Shown here piece by piece: positions 45,814 through 57,854 of a stretch of 64,000 bases of DNA (positions are counted from its first letter, which is position 1; each line of letters starts with the position of its first letter). Both the position numbers and the translations under genes were made by a program. Source of the DNA: Tetrastigma voinierianum (taxonomy: Eukaryota; Streptophyta; Magnoliopsida; Vitales; Vitaceae); contig JAEQBH010006824.1 of the NCBI GenBank assembly GCA_016808115.1, forward strand, positions 35,339-99,338, given 5' to 3'. The notes beneath the pieces are model-generated. The model ran no database searches and was not told the DNA's origin. It worked only from the letters and a program-made list of their open reading frames with translations.

Positions 45814-47110
45814 TAAGTTTAGGCATTTTCCCGGAAAAGCCTAGGTTTAGGCGATTCTAGATAGAGTATAAGATTGAAAAGCATGTGTTTAGTTATGGGT
45901 CAACTTGATGTGGATGTCCTTGTGTTTTATATAGATGGATCGTCCTCCAAATCCAACTACAGCTGTTGAGTGTTAACCCCGGAGATCATATTTACCCTTT
46001 TCTAATCTTCAACCGTCGGTTTAATTCACACCCCTACCGAGCCAAATAAATTCAACAGGATATCTTGACATGACTAGGGTATTGAAAGATTGATGTTCCG
46101 AAAGCCTCCGATGAGATATGGTAAGAAGACATGGGCTAAGGAATTCCATGGGACAAACACGTGAAGAGTCCACAATAAAGCGAGGTTAGAAAAAGTTACA
46201 AAGAATATTAAAGGAAGCTCCATGCCTCCTGACGAGAGTGACATGCACTTCAGCCATTGCAGAGCAAGGCATATGATTGGTGGAAGCCAGTGTCGAGAAG
46301 TCCAAGGATTCCAAATCCCATGACTGGGGAATCTTTAACCAAGAGTTCAGGCAAAGCACTGCAATGAGATGTATGGGGAGTCCAAGTGGAAAATAGTTCA
46401 TGAATTTGAAGCTAAAGGAACTTTATCTATATCAACATGAGAAAGAATTCAATCATCTCAGCAAGTATGCACCTGAGTTGGTCCTCACCGAGGCATTTCA
46501 AAGGTAGGCAATGGAGGATGGATTGCATGATTCCATCAAGAGATATTCTGCACCTATGACTTCTCTCCAAATGTGTGAATTTCTATCATTGGTCCAAGTC
46601 AGAATGAAAGTAGAGAGACTTGAAACGAGCAAAAGAAAGAAAGATCTCGGGTTAAAGAAGTTTTGGTAGAGGAGCTTCATCCCCCCAAAGGGAAAAGAGT
46701 TAGGAGTCTCCAAATTAACCGAATACGCTTAGCTAATGCAGAGGTGGAAAACAAGGATCCAACGCAAAGACCTACCTGTGCAGAGGTGCTTCGTCAGACA
46801 TGGAGAAATCCTAGAGTGCCCCACATGTAAGGCATTCAAGTGTTCGCAGGTTAGCTGACAGGGAGGGTGTTTTGCGGTAGGGAAGCATTGATCATTTGAT
46901 AGCATAAAGGTCTTATAGAGAGTCAGGGACAATGGCATGCAAAGTGGCAAGAGGGAAAATCGCTTACATCTACCTTAGACGAGATATCGAGGTAGGGGTC
47001 GAGGTGGCCCGATTCAACATAGAGGATGAGGGGGCACACCTCTCGAGATGTTGGATCAGTTCTATACTTACAGCTCCAAAGACGAAAGCAGGCATGCCAG
47101 CCTGAGATCA
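45814..47110 (+). pseudogene. gag: Del/Tekay-type gag
   Basis: Gag polyprotein remnant. From about 46425: ELYLYQHEKEFNHLSKYAPE, then EAFQ, AMEDGLHDSIKRY and VQVRMKVERLETSKRKKD, all typical of the Del/Tekay capsid domain. A cysteine-rich region at about 46780-46920 is a decayed zinc knuckle in shifted frames. Sequence before 46050 is leader. Stops and frameshifts disrupt the frame, so no product is expected. Confidence 0.65.
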
Positions 47111-47560
47111 GATGCTTCAGATTATAGCTGGTATATTTTCTCTTTATGATATTAAGATGCATGCATTGATTGATCCTGGATCTACTCATTCATATGTATG
47201 CATTGAACATGAATTTGATAAGATACCATCAATGGAACAGTTAGCATATGACATGCATGTGACTAGTCCATCGGGGGCACAAAGCAGCTAACGTGAATAA
47301 CGTAAACAAAATTGCCCTATCATATTCAAGCAAGAGAGTTTATTTGATAACCTTACCATTCCGAGAGTTCGACTCTGATTCCGAAATGGATTGCTGTCTA
47401 AACATCGAGCCATCATTGATTATTGTCAAAAAAGACAAGAGTGTCGAGATGCTCCGACTGTCCGAGGTGATAGTGTACAAGGCATTAGATCTAAGTACAA
47501 TGTCCAATGTGATCTCTCGCTATGTTTAGAGACTTATATGAAAGCCTCAGCAACATTTCA
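47111..47560 (+). pseudogene. Gypsy protease
   Basis: The segment at about 47160-47215 reads ALIDPGSTHSYVCIEHEFDK; the active site DSG is DPGS here. It is followed by a stretch around 47385-47470 (MDCCLNIEPSLIIVKKDKSV, shifted). Typical of chromovirus proteases; broken by frameshifts. Confidence 0.65.
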
Positions 47561-48250
47561 GTTCCTGATACTGACCCAAGAGAGGTCAATGATTTGAAAG
47601 ATTCAAAGAGCAAGGAATTCCAGATGTGGTCTCCCTTAAGAGTTGCTAAGTATTCCTCGGATAGGAGGTGACTTATCCATAGAAATTGTACCAGGAACAA
47701 CCCCTATGTCTAGGGCACCAAACAGGATGGCTCCAACATAGTTGAAAGAGTTAAAGAGTCAATTACAAGAGCTTATGGATAAAGGATTTATTCGACCAAG
47801 AGCTCGCCTGCACTGCTTTTATTTGTGAAAAAGAAAGATAGCACTCTACGGATGTGCATTGATTATCGACAAATCAATAAGGTGACAGTGAAAAATGGGT
47901 ACCCATAGCCGAGAATCAAAGATCTTTTTTATCAGTTAAAGGGAGCAAGTTTCTTTCGAAGATAGACCTAGGATCATGGTATTATCATCTAAGAGTGAAA
48001 GGTAACGATGTGTAGAAAACTCGCATTTAGAACTCCGATATGGCCATTATGAGCTGTACGCTATTTGGGTTGACAATGCACTCAGCATTCATGGATTTAA
48101 TGAATAGGTATTCAATTTATCCGGATCAATTTGTCAGGATCTTTATCGATACATCCCGGTGTATTTAAGGATGCACAGAAACATGAACAGATTCAGAATA
48201 GCCACGTGGAGGATAAGAGGAGAAGAAGAGATAAGCAAACTCGGAAGAAT
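47561..48250 (+). pseudogene. Gypsy reverse transcriptase
   Basis: Motifs: [23 protein letters not shown] start near 47745, then [20 protein letters not shown] (about 47830). The catalytic region near 48140 reads FVRIFIDTSRCI where relatives have FIDDIL, so the second catalytic Asp is lost. Frameshifts throughout. It would have copied the element RNA into DNA. Confidence 0.75.
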
Positions 48251-48668
48251 GTGACTTTTTTGCCAAAGGAAGCTTCCCTTCCTTGTGTCACTTGTGTCAA
48301 TGAGGGTATAAGAGTGGTCTCTATAAAGATCGGTGGCCACTGGGGAATTGAAACCGCCTCGAAATGTAACCGAGGTAAGAAGTTTTCGTCTAACGGATAT
48401 TATAGAAGATTTATGAAAGGATTCTCTGTAATAGCTTCTCTGTTCACCAAATTACTTACAAATGAATAAAGCTTGAGGGATAGAAAAATGTTAGAATAGT
48501 TTTGTCAAATGAAAGAAATGCTACTTTAAGCAACTTATTGACGACTCGTGAAAAGAGTATACCTATACAAAGGATGCTCGTATCGTTTAGATGTGTTAAT
48601 GCAAGATAGGGAAAGTAGGCTTATGCATCCAGCAATGGCCACATGAACAAAATTATACCCACTCATAC
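48251..48668 (+). pseudogene. Gypsy RT connection and RNase H, 5' part
   Basis: EGIRVVSIKIG (about 48304), YYRRFMKGFSVIASLFTKLL (about 48400), then decayed pieces of the RNase H start: RLDVLMQDRESRLMHPA-like (about 48587) and HMNKIIPTH (about 48640). The reading stops at the family A LTR that begins at 48669 and resumes at 53057. Confidence 0.75.
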
Positions 48669-49389
48669 TGTCACACCTCGATTCTCGTCCGACCTCGACA
48701 TGATCCGAACCTGGCCGGGGTGCGAAACCATCGGGACTCTTAATCGTTTTCTTTTTTTTTTTTTTTCTCGTAGTCGAACTTATACTGTATACAAACAATT
48801 TCAGAATAACCAAAATCATTTACATACACAAAAGAACAACCATCGAAGTGGTGTCCATCAAAATCTACACACATATATTAAGTCCCATTCACTTATACAA
48901 ATACTTATACATGTACATATCTAATACTAACATCAGAGATCGCGGAACAGTGCTGGTGAGCACCTATCTCTGAGATGGCATGTACTGCTGGTGTGGAATG
49001 TCATGTCCTCTTTATCCTCTTCAAGCACCTACACTCCGATTGGAATCAAGTGCTAAGCTTTACGCCATGGGAACACATGCATAAGAATCCACTACAATAA
49101 CAATAATCGCCGTCACAATATTTTTACATTTATTTTTCCTTATGCATATAACGAAGCCTATTCTTATGTGACTTCTAACTCATATCATATTATACATGTA
49201 GATTATCCTTTCTCGTATTCCATATCATTATCTTGTTCGTATTACTCCATGTGTCATGTCTTTTACAAGTTTCAATTCATATCTTCTACATGTATATATG
49301 TCAGATCATATTCAAAACAAACTTATACATCAACAATGGCAAATAAGTGAATATACTAAAGTCATATCAAATACATACGGTCAATTTAG

Positions 49390-49920
49390 ACCCGGGACAC
49401 CATGACCATTTAATATCGCTTTATTTAAATTTTCATTTTCAAAGTGTCGCTAATTTAAACCCGACTAATCTTGGCCATGATCCAAGCCGGAGCCCTATGA
49501 TTCGACATTTTCAATTATCTTCTCAAAACATTTTGTTTTGTCTTATTAAATTTTCGCTAAAGTGTCACGACTCAATCCCCGACTCGACCCATTATGATTC
49601 AAGCCGGAGCCCTATGTGATTCCGACATTTTCACTATCTTCAAAACATTTCGCTTTGTCTTATTAAATTTTCGCTTTTCAAAAGTGAGTCGCGACCTAAA
49701 TCTCGACTTCACCCTGGTCATGATCCAAGCTGAGCCCTGGCTTACTCCAACATTTTCAATTATCTTCAAAACATTTTCTTGTTTTGTCTTATTAAATTTT
49801 TTGTTTCTCAAAAAGAGTCGCGAATTCGAACTCGACTTGACCCTGCTTGATCTGATCCAAGCTGGAGCCCACTTACTCGACATTTTCAATTATCTTCTCA
49901 AACATTTTGTTCAGGTTATT
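49390..49920. repeat. Tandem array, unit of about 125 bp
   Basis: CATTTTCAATTATCTTC begins at 49506, 49626 (variant), 49751 and 49881. Each unit also has GTCTTATTAAATTTT and ATGATCCAAGCYGGAGCCC-type blocks. Four to five units. Confidence 0.85.
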
Positions 49921-50204
49921 CCATTTTAGACTTTTAATTACGTTAGGCATTCTCTTATTAGCGGGCAAGCCCATAAACATTTACAATTAACAAAAGGCAT
50001 TTACAAATAATGTTTTTATATCCACATATACTCATGCTATTCATTTTCACATGCTTTCATTTTACACATCATTTATCATATCACAACATACATTTTCAAT
50101 GCACAATTCAAATCACAATTCAATTGGCGAGATTTAAGCATATACATAAAATCCCATTTACACTAAGCCAATGTTGGTCATTTCACTTGACTATTCAATT
50201 CACA

Positions 50205-50730
50205 TTTATGACTGATTCATTTAATGAATCCCGCTCTATTATCATTCCCAGATTGTGCTCACACATTTTACAATTCGGTCTCCCATTATGACGGATGTCG
50301 TTTGGTGCACCCGACATGTGGTATCAATTATTCAGTCTCCCATCATGACGGATGTCGTTTGATGCACCCCGGCATGTGGTATCACTTATTCGATCCCATC
50401 ATGATTCGATGCTGTTTAGTGCACCCCGACATATGGTATCACTTACCGGCCTCCCATCACGACGATGTCGCTTAGCGCACCCGATGTGGTATCACCAAAT
50501 GCCATATGCCATCACGACGGATGCCATCATGATCCCGCCATGGGAACATTTCTCAATGCCATACACCATCATGACGACGTCGATCGCGCATCCCGCCAAG
50601 TGGACATCGACACCGCGCCTTCGCGACGTATGCCGATTCAGATCCCGTCGCTTTGGCTTCATCTGATATATCAACTAATTCACATTTATGACGGATTCCG
50701 TTTAATGAATCCGTCTTTATTATCATTCAC
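50205..50730. repeat. Tandem array, 57-bp unit
   Basis: TCCCATYATGACGGATGTCG-type units begin at 50281, 50338, 50394 and 50452, with degenerate units near 50510 and 50567. A related block, CATTTATGACTGATTC or CATTTATGACGGATTC, brackets the array at 50205 and 50683. Confidence 0.85.
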
Positions 50731-50809
50731 ATTCATTCAGTTTTTTAAATATCACATTTCAATTCCAATTTCACTTTCGCATTATCTTTTCAAAGATATA
50801 CTCAATCTA

Positions 50810-51262
50810 TGTACTTATTTCATATACTCATTCACGTATTCTCATTTCATATACTCATTCACGATACTCATTCACGTATACCATTTACGTATACCATTCA
50901 TATACTCATTCACGTATACTCATTCACGTGATACTCATTCATGTATACTTATTCATATATATTCATTCACGTATACTCATTCACGTGTGCTCATTCATAT
51001 ACTGCTTACGCATACTCATTCATATACTCATTCATTTATACTTATTCATATATTCATTCACGTATACTCATTCATATACTCATTCATGTGTACTCATTCA
51101 TATACCGCATTTTACGTATACCATTCATACTATTCATGTGTACTCATTCATATACTATTTACGATACTCATTCATATACTATTCACATATACTCATTCAT
51201 ATATCTATTCACACGTTTATACTCATTCATATACTCATTCACGATACTCATTCATGTATTTC
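50810..51262. repeat. Minisatellite, unit of about 12-13 bp (ATACTCATTCAYG)
   Basis: Over 30 imperfect copies of ATACTCATTCAY. The period keeps three frames open by chance, giving 127-278-codon low-complexity frames that are not genes. Confidence 0.9.
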
Positions 51263-53056
51263 CTATCATTTGTTATCATTTTCTGCTTATATGGAGAATA
51301 ATCATATATAACTTAACTACCTTAGCGTTGCTCATGACAAATTGCCTTAATGTTCATATTCATGTTTCCTTGTAGTCTGTTTTCATTTTCCATATCACAT
51401 TCATGTTTCATGAACACATCTATACATTTTGCATTTCATACTTTTCTTTGCTTTCATGCCTATTATATATGGCATTCCATGTATTTGTACAGTATGTTGC
51501 TTATGTATTCACACATCATTCATGTATTCTGTCCTCAACGTGAATCTATTTACTTATAAACTGGAATCATTCCAATTGGATCATCCAAATTAAAAGTTAT
51601 GGCATTTTCATGCCAAACTAAATAATTTACCGATTTAATTCGGTGGACAGTTTGTAATACTCATTTTCCAGTGTCTTGACCCATATTTGACACTTGTTCT
51701 TTGTACTTTAAATCTATGTTAAGGGTTCTACTCCAACTGAATCACCCACCGAGCAATCAAACTCAAGTTATGTTCTAAACAACTCGGACTACTCTATGAT
51801 CAAACTGATGCAGGAATTGGCTTGCACATAGTCCCACTTTGAGTGAATTTCTGGGCTACTTAGAGTCAGAATTTGACGATGCCTATTTCTAAATGTTTGG
51901 TTATCCTTGAAGTCTATTTTAATTATCCACTTGAATCACTCAAATCCGATAAGAAATGAGCAAGTTATGGCTAAAATAAGAACACTAGTCAAAATAGAGC
52001 AGTGGTGTACTGCACTGCTCGCACCCGTACTCAGCATGGTGTCTTGCCTTGGCAATGCACCAGCATTGTGTTCAAGGTGAACCGGTACAGGTCACCGAAA
52101 AATGCCTAGAATGTGTGTTTTTCTCCCATTTTTCCATATGTTGATACCCAAATCAACCCAATACTCCATAAACACGTCAAAACCACTCTAAATTCATCTT
52201 GTAATCTCTTTTCTACTCAAATTATCATTCAATACACCTCTATGAACTCTATTGAACTCAAACATGCTTTCTATTCATCTTATACAAGGCCTAGGTTTTA
52301 CTCAACCTATCTTCAAGAAATCTAGGTTCTTATCAAAACCTAGAACAAGAACAACATGTCCATGCTTTACATAACACTTAGAACCCCAAAACACACATGG
52401 GAACTCTAGATCTTCTCATAACAAAACCCTAGAAAAACAAAGGGATTTATGTGATGATTTCCTATACAAGAATCTCATATTTTAGGTTAGGCTTTCACAA
52501 ACCCAATAACCCACAAATATGAACTATATAAATCTTATACAGTTCCATACCAAGGTTAGTTTCATACCTTTAGTCATGTCAACTTCTCTCCTTCTTCCCT
52601 CTCTTCTCTTCTTCTTTTTCTTCCTCTTCCTCTTTCTTCTCCTTCTCCCCTTCTCCTCTCTTCATTCACTTTTTTTTTTTGTTCTCCAAAATGAGACTAA
52701 ATTATCTTAAATCCCATTTTGCTAAGGCCATGTTCGGGGCTCTGCATTTGGTAAAACATTTTTCTCATTTTTTTGCAATTAAAGCCCTTCCACTTTATTT
52801 CTATCCCATCTTTTCTAATTGCCTTGGAATCCCATAACTTCTTTCTATTTACATTTCATTTTTCTCAAATTCCATTTTGGCATATAAACTTATGGTTTTA
52901 TGCCTTTCATATCCTCAAGTGGTAAATGACTAATTTACGCTTGGCTTTATGATTAATTTCCGAGTCTATCGTTTTATTTCCCGAAAATTCCTATTTAGCT
53001 TATAATATACCCTAAACAAGTCCGAAAACTTCTAGGGTATATTTCCAAAGCTACAC

Positions 53057-53400
53057 ATAACCTAGAGTCGATGTAGTTGTTGAAAATATACACTACTTTA
53101 TAATGGGAAAAGTGTAGAATTTACACAGATCACACGAGTCTCTTAGTACCTGTCAATTGCAAAGAATTAAATTTGAGTCAATGGACGTGGTTGGGAGTTA
53201 TTCAAAGATTATGAATTTATAATAGATTACTTCACCTCAAAAGCTAATGTAGTAAAGCAATGCTTGCCAGAAAAGACAAAGGTACATCACTAACACAATG
53301 AATGAAGACTAGCGATGATGAAGCCATATTAGCTCAACTAATAAACAGAACTCATTTTTTAAAGCAAATGACATAAGTGCTGTAAGAATGACGTAGAGTT
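53057..53400 (+). pseudogene. Gypsy RNase H, 3' part
   Basis: It resumes after the solo LTR: VVEALKIW-like (LLKIYTLLYNGK, about 53074), FTQIT at the FTDHKS position (about 53124), then WLGVIQRL and LHLKS (about 53195-53245), matching the end of gypsy RNase H. Frame changes present. Confidence 0.65.
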
Positions 53401-53656
53401 ATGTAAAAAAGGTACATGGTTAGGAGATGGTGATAAGATCTGATTTTTCATAAAAACAAGCCGGGAAGTTTGTATTTCCAAAACAGCTACGCAAGTACGT
53501 ATAATAAAGAGCTAAAGAAAAAGTATATTCAAGCTCATAAATACTAAGATTTTACTATGTATCCCGGAGGTAATAAGATGTACCAGGATTTGAAACATTA
53601 TTGGTGGAAAGGAATGAAAAGAGATGTGACAGAGTACGTGTCCAAGTGTTTGACGT
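53401..53656 (+). pseudogene. Gypsy integrase zinc-finger region, truncated
   Basis: YPGGNKMYQDLKHYWWKGMK (about 53560), then VTEYVSKCLT, is the integrase HHCC region; only the first cysteine of the pair is visible. The sequence then changes abruptly near 53656, so the catalytic core and C-terminal domain are missing. Confidence 0.75.
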
Positions 53657-54162
53657 TGGCCCGAACGTTGCGACGCTTTCTTGTTTTTATGAACATGAAC
53701 GTTCTTATTCTCACTTTACGTAAACTTGAAACCCTAACTTCCTCTCTATGGTTTTTCCAGGTGCCATAGCCAACCTTCATCCAACCTCATCCCAACCGAT
53801 TTTAGCATCCCCTAAGGTCCTAAGCAACTCTAGATCCGAAAACCCTAGAACCCACCATCATTTTGATATCTTTTTACGATATGGTTTTCGGGTAAGTTTA
53901 AGGGCAGATTCAATTTGCAGAGGTGTTTTCGGGTTGCTTGTGTTAGAAAAGGAACCCTGTGAGAAAGTGGTGGTTACAAAAGCCTTAGGTTTGAGCCAAG
54001 AACACTGTCTCACGTAGTGCACACTAGGTGTTTGATTTTTGGCCTAAGTAAGATTTGTGTAGTTAGGTAGAGTTGCATCCCACTAGGTGTTAGGAGGCCT
54101 AGGAGACCAAGTAGAGTGTGATTAAAGCTCAGAAGATCCAACCGCATTCTCACCAAGTCCCA
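53657..54162 (+). other. Leader-like region of the next element
   Basis: Begins with GAACGTTGCGACG (about 53664), a TCGCGA-motif variant, then AAACCCTAACTTCC and leader-like sequence without a coding motif. It may be a remnant of a family C 5' LTR and untranslated leader. Confidence 0.35.
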
Positions 54163-55400
54163 ATGTCGAAAGCAAAAGCATAAATTAAGCCTCTAAAAGA
54201 AACCAAGCAAGTGAAGAGTCCCGCTCAATGATTACATGACTATGAGAAATTTGTCAATTGAAAAGTACAAGAAATTTCATTAATCTCGAAGAATTTGTCC
54301 TTCATCAAGGAGAAGGGTTTTCACCACCCCGATGATTTCTTTCGCAAAACCGTTGCGAATAAAGGATGGAGGGTGCTTTGCCAACCCCCGACGCCGATTG
54401 CCCCAATGGTGGTACGACAGTTCTACGCCAATCTAGCCCAATGCACTAAAAAGGGTCCAGGTGCGTGGAGGTTTTGCAGACGTCGATGCAAGCCTATCAA
54501 TCAATACTATAACCTTGAGTCTATTCAACTGCCTATGATAAGCTCCATAAGAACACTAACTATCCCAGTCCTGGGGATGCTGACCAATCCGGCAAAAGTG
54601 CGGAAACTGAACACGAAAGGCACACAAAGGCACTTCACAAACACTTAACCTACATTCCTAAGGTATGACATCACTTCATCACATCGCATCTCATCCTAAT
54701 GACCAATGTGTGCAGTGACAATAAAAGGCCCCGCTTCAACTATGCTATCATCTAGATATCCCATTTGATTGGCTGTGTTATGAGATGCAACTTTCTATAA
54801 CAAAGATGCGAAGATGAATCTTAGGTACCTTCCTCATCTACTTGCCTAGTGCAAAGGCTGGGGTGCTCTAGAGGACAATGAGGCTTGGATACACCCGATC
54901 AAGGCGATAATGGTTAAGAAAGACAAACCGAGTGCACCAAGACTAGAGGAAGTGTACGATTCGGGCAATGAGCCCTCAGATGAGGACGAGCTTAGGGCAT
55001 ACCAATCTAGGTTTGGGATCCCAACAAGTGCCAAGGAGAGGTCGGGCAGCCATCCACCCAACCCCCACCGCCACCACCTTCATCCCAAGAGGGGAGGACC
55101 CATCGCCCTTCCACTACACTGAGGGGACGAAGGCCCATGACCGAGACCCCGATTCGATGAGACATACCGGGACGAGACTCAGAGCACCAGTCTCCATCAG
55201 ACATGGACACGCTTAGTAGACATGAACACAAGAATGCACAACCAGCGACCACATGCAGCAACCACAGCCCATCCAATGTACCGCTTCTAGCTCCTCGCCT
55301 CTTCACATGCCACTTCCACCACTCATCGTAGCTGATCCGAGTGGATTACTAGGAGTTCCCTCCACCTCACTCGCTTCTTTTCGCTGACATCGAGGACACT
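54163..55400 (+). pseudogene. Transposase_32-type ORF of a family C element, copy 2
   Basis: The clearest part is an open frame at 54295-54648: FIKEKGFHHPDDFF, VANKGWRVLC, then VVRQFYANLAQ, the N-terminal signature of the putative plant transposon protein domain. Around 54750 ISHLIGC continues it. After frame changes, 54850-55000 gives EDNEAWIHPIKAIMVKKDK and then GNEPSDEDELRAY, homologous to 3140-3300. A proline- and histidine-rich C-terminal part follows. The ATG at 54163 is in a relative's start position but is soon followed by a stop. No enzyme activity is established for the family. Confidence 0.6.
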
Positions 55401-56600
55401 GGCCCGCTTTTGTCTGGGGTGGGACGGGGATTTATTTTGTGTTTTAGTTTGTTTATGTGTTTTCTATTTTAGTTTGTTTATGTGTTTAGGTTGCAGATGT
55501 TTCTGTTCTTATATTCAGTTTTTACATATTATGTGTTTTAGGTTGTTTTCACAACATTGCATGTTTTAGGTATTGTGTGTGAGTGGATGCTATGATCGCT
55601 AATGGGAGGTTAATTTAAGTAAAAAAATTTCAAAAAGATCAATCAGAAAATGGAAAGGGACCCTTAGGTTGTTCCATGATCTAGAATAGTGTGCTAGAAA
55701 GGTTAGAGTGACTTAGTTTAGTCACCCCTTGTGTGTTTCAAGAAGCCATTTCCCAAGTAGTCTATCGCACACACACATGTGATCTCCAGGGTATACCAAG
55801 GTCCCGGACCTTGCTCACAAGAATTCCACGAGCCTTGAGGGCTTCTAAACACCCAAGTGATGATACACCTTTGAAAAAGAGGATTTCCATCAAGCCCAAA
55901 AAAAAAAAGGAAGAAAAAAACAAGAAAAATATCAAAAGACGTGTGTGAACAGAATAAGTGGGATCGTCCAATCGAAATCCCAGACACAGTTCAAGGGGTC
56001 TTTCAAAGCTTAATGCCCTAAGCCAACTGACTAGGAGCCATTGACTTCACTGCTCGTTACATGATGTGGGATGGACCTTCCCATAATCTGTGGCCTTTAG
56101 GTTCGCTGAATGTTCCTAGGTGAAGTTCGAGGGGAACTAAATGCCCAGTATCCTTAACCAACTGGTGAGGAGTCACCAATGGATCCCCACTACAGGGACA
56201 CTTAGCTGAAACTTATAGGCACTAGCTCTCTTTCATGCTTATGTAGTATGTGAATAAAAATGGTGCGTTCTTATCCTTCTGTGGTTAGAGTCTTTCAAAT
56301 GGGTGAGTGGACTTTAAGTTTAAGGGTGTTGGAACCTAGGTATATGTTGGAGATCATGAAACAAATGCACATAGATTTTTAGGAAAAGGTTATTGAGAAC
56401 TTGTGTGGGTTGTTGCTCGTCACTCTAGCCTTGACCAACTAAAGTCCTTAGAAAGGTGAATAACCCTAAGGATCCCCAATTTTAAAGGAAAAAGGCTCGA
56501 ATTTCTAGTCTGGTTCATTTTGACTCTCCTTGTTGGCATCATGTATATCACACTCATGTCGCAAAGCGCTTGGTGTCATTTTTTTCATGTGTATCAGGTT
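55401..56600 (+). repeat. Family C 3' region, copy 2, with short conserved frame
   Basis: Shares ordered blocks with 3561-4880: the T-rich tract TTTTAGTTTGTTTATGTG (55440-55490, imperfect repeats), CACGAGCCTTGAGGGC, AAAAGAGGATT, GGTGAAGTTCGAGGGGAAC and AACCAACTGGTGAGGAGTC. At 56262 the short frame MVRSYPSVVR begins. It matches 4497 onward but hits a stop after MHIDF. Confidence 0.6.
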
Positions 56601-57760
56601 ATATTGTTTCTGTTTCTGGGGCAAGCAAGAAGCAGCTCAGTGTGGATGGGTGCCTAAAACACTCATCATATACCAGCGTTTTATCACGTTTTTGGTTCAT
56701 TTCATTCAGTAATAAGTGTGTTTATCACCTTATATCTAATACTCAGCTTCTTGTCCATTTAATGTGAAAAAGGCAGCATTTGAAGACTATGTAGAGATTT
56801 GAAGAAGGAGATTAGAGAACCCAGCCTCAACGTCGCGACGTTGAGGTCGTACAACTTGCAACCCTTCATTAACCCAACGTTATGACGTCACCGAGACTTC
56901 ATCAACGTGAATTTCAAATAAGAAGAAAAAGAAAAAAAATGAGAGGTGGAGAACGAGGGAGGAATGAGATACAAGATGGAGAGACGACACAAGTGTGATT
57001 TGAGAGATCGTGTAATCCCTGTATTTGTATTTCTCGACTTCCTACTGATTAAACTCAATGATCAGAATAAATCAAGATGATGTTCTAGTTTATTTTTTGT
57101 GGTTTTTGCCAGATTGTTATCCATATGGATTAGTTATTAATTCGCCTGATTCAAGATATCCATGGATCTCGATATCACTCTGCCTCTCTATTTTCGTTAA
57201 TTATCTACATAAGAGTATTCGCCAACATTGCATGCTCCTCACAGAATCTAAGATCAAGAGATGTTGCCTCGAGGATCCTGCAGAGTGGCACTTAGTCAAT
57301 CGAAGAGTAGAGATCTCCCGCTTCCAAGTGTGGCGATTAAGGTTTAATTATCTGTTGCCTCAGAAAGTTAAGTGGTTGATGCAGATGCACAAACCCTTAC
57401 TAGCGAGATAGGCGAATATACCTCGAGAGAGGATATCTCGTAAGCACGATCAACCTGCCAGCGTGAATTCGTTAATACACTGAATGATCAATTTTACCTA
57501 GATTATAATCCATCGAATGTGGCTAGGGGAGGCAAAACCCTAGTCTCCATTAATCGAGTTAATAATTCGTTTAGGATCAACTTTTCGTTATATTAACCAT
57601 AATTCACTCGAATTTGAGATCCAGATAATATTCTAGAGCCGATTTCTGTATTCAACAAACTTCTCCTTGTGGGAACGACACTTAACAAGCCACTATATTA
57701 CGAAAACTCGATGCGTATACTTGCGCGTACGAGCCTACTTTTTACATTAATTTTACATAA
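56601..57760 (+). mobile_element. Family C LTR, copy 4
   Basis: Left boundary approximate. It holds the TCGCGA palindrome at 56825, a purine-rich stretch (56925-56960) and a long U5. The part from 57400 to 57740 is also present, inverted, at 41390-41765. The end is near GCGCGTACGAGCC. The 117-codon frame at 57058 lies in U5 and shows no domain. Confidence 0.55.
56825..56846. promoter_or_regulatory. Perfect 22-bp palindrome centred on TCGCGA
   Basis: The core CAACGTCGCGACGTTG extends to 22 bp with perfect symmetry. Same motif class as at 5071 and 24405. Confidence 0.6.
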
Positions 57761-57854
57761 CCTCTACAGAGCCCGTCACCACCCAGCTAACTAGCCGGCC
57801 TCGCCTACACTTACCTATAAAGTCCAAAGAAAAGGGCATGTTAGAGTGCATGAT

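Larger units (their letters stand above)
48669..53056 (-). mobile_element. Family A solo LTR, 4.4 kb, inserted in RNase H
   Basis: On the plus strand it begins TGTCACACCTCG and ends ..AAGCTACAC. Flanks carry ATAC (48665-48668) and ATAAC (53057-53061), consistent with a 5-bp target duplication in which one copy lost a base. The RNase H reading resumes across the junction. No internal domain is present. It is twice as long as the A LTR at 37810 because of three private tandem arrays. It also contains a poly-T run at 48750 and pyrimidine tracts at 52580-52680. Confidence 0.75.
43696..53656 (+). mobile_element. Del/Tekay-like Ty3/gypsy element, truncated, split by a solo A LTR
   Basis: 5' LTR (43696-45795), primer site, gag, protease, RT and the start of RNase H run to 48668. 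The element resumes at 53057 after a 4.4-kb family A LTR, with the rest of RNase H and the integrase zinc finger, then stops at about 53656 inside integrase. No 3' LTR follows, so the 3' half is deleted. All domains carry stops or frameshifts. Confidence 0.75.

Noticed and set aside
50465..51301. Longest open frame (278 codons), plus two overlapping frames
   Set aside because: All arise from the ATACTCATTCAY minisatellite; the peptide is low complexity and all three frames stay open for the same reason.
57058..57411. 117-codon open frame
   Set aside because: Lies in the U5 part of a family C LTR; no domain, and its neighbourhood is matched by non-coding sequence at 41.4-41.8 kb.
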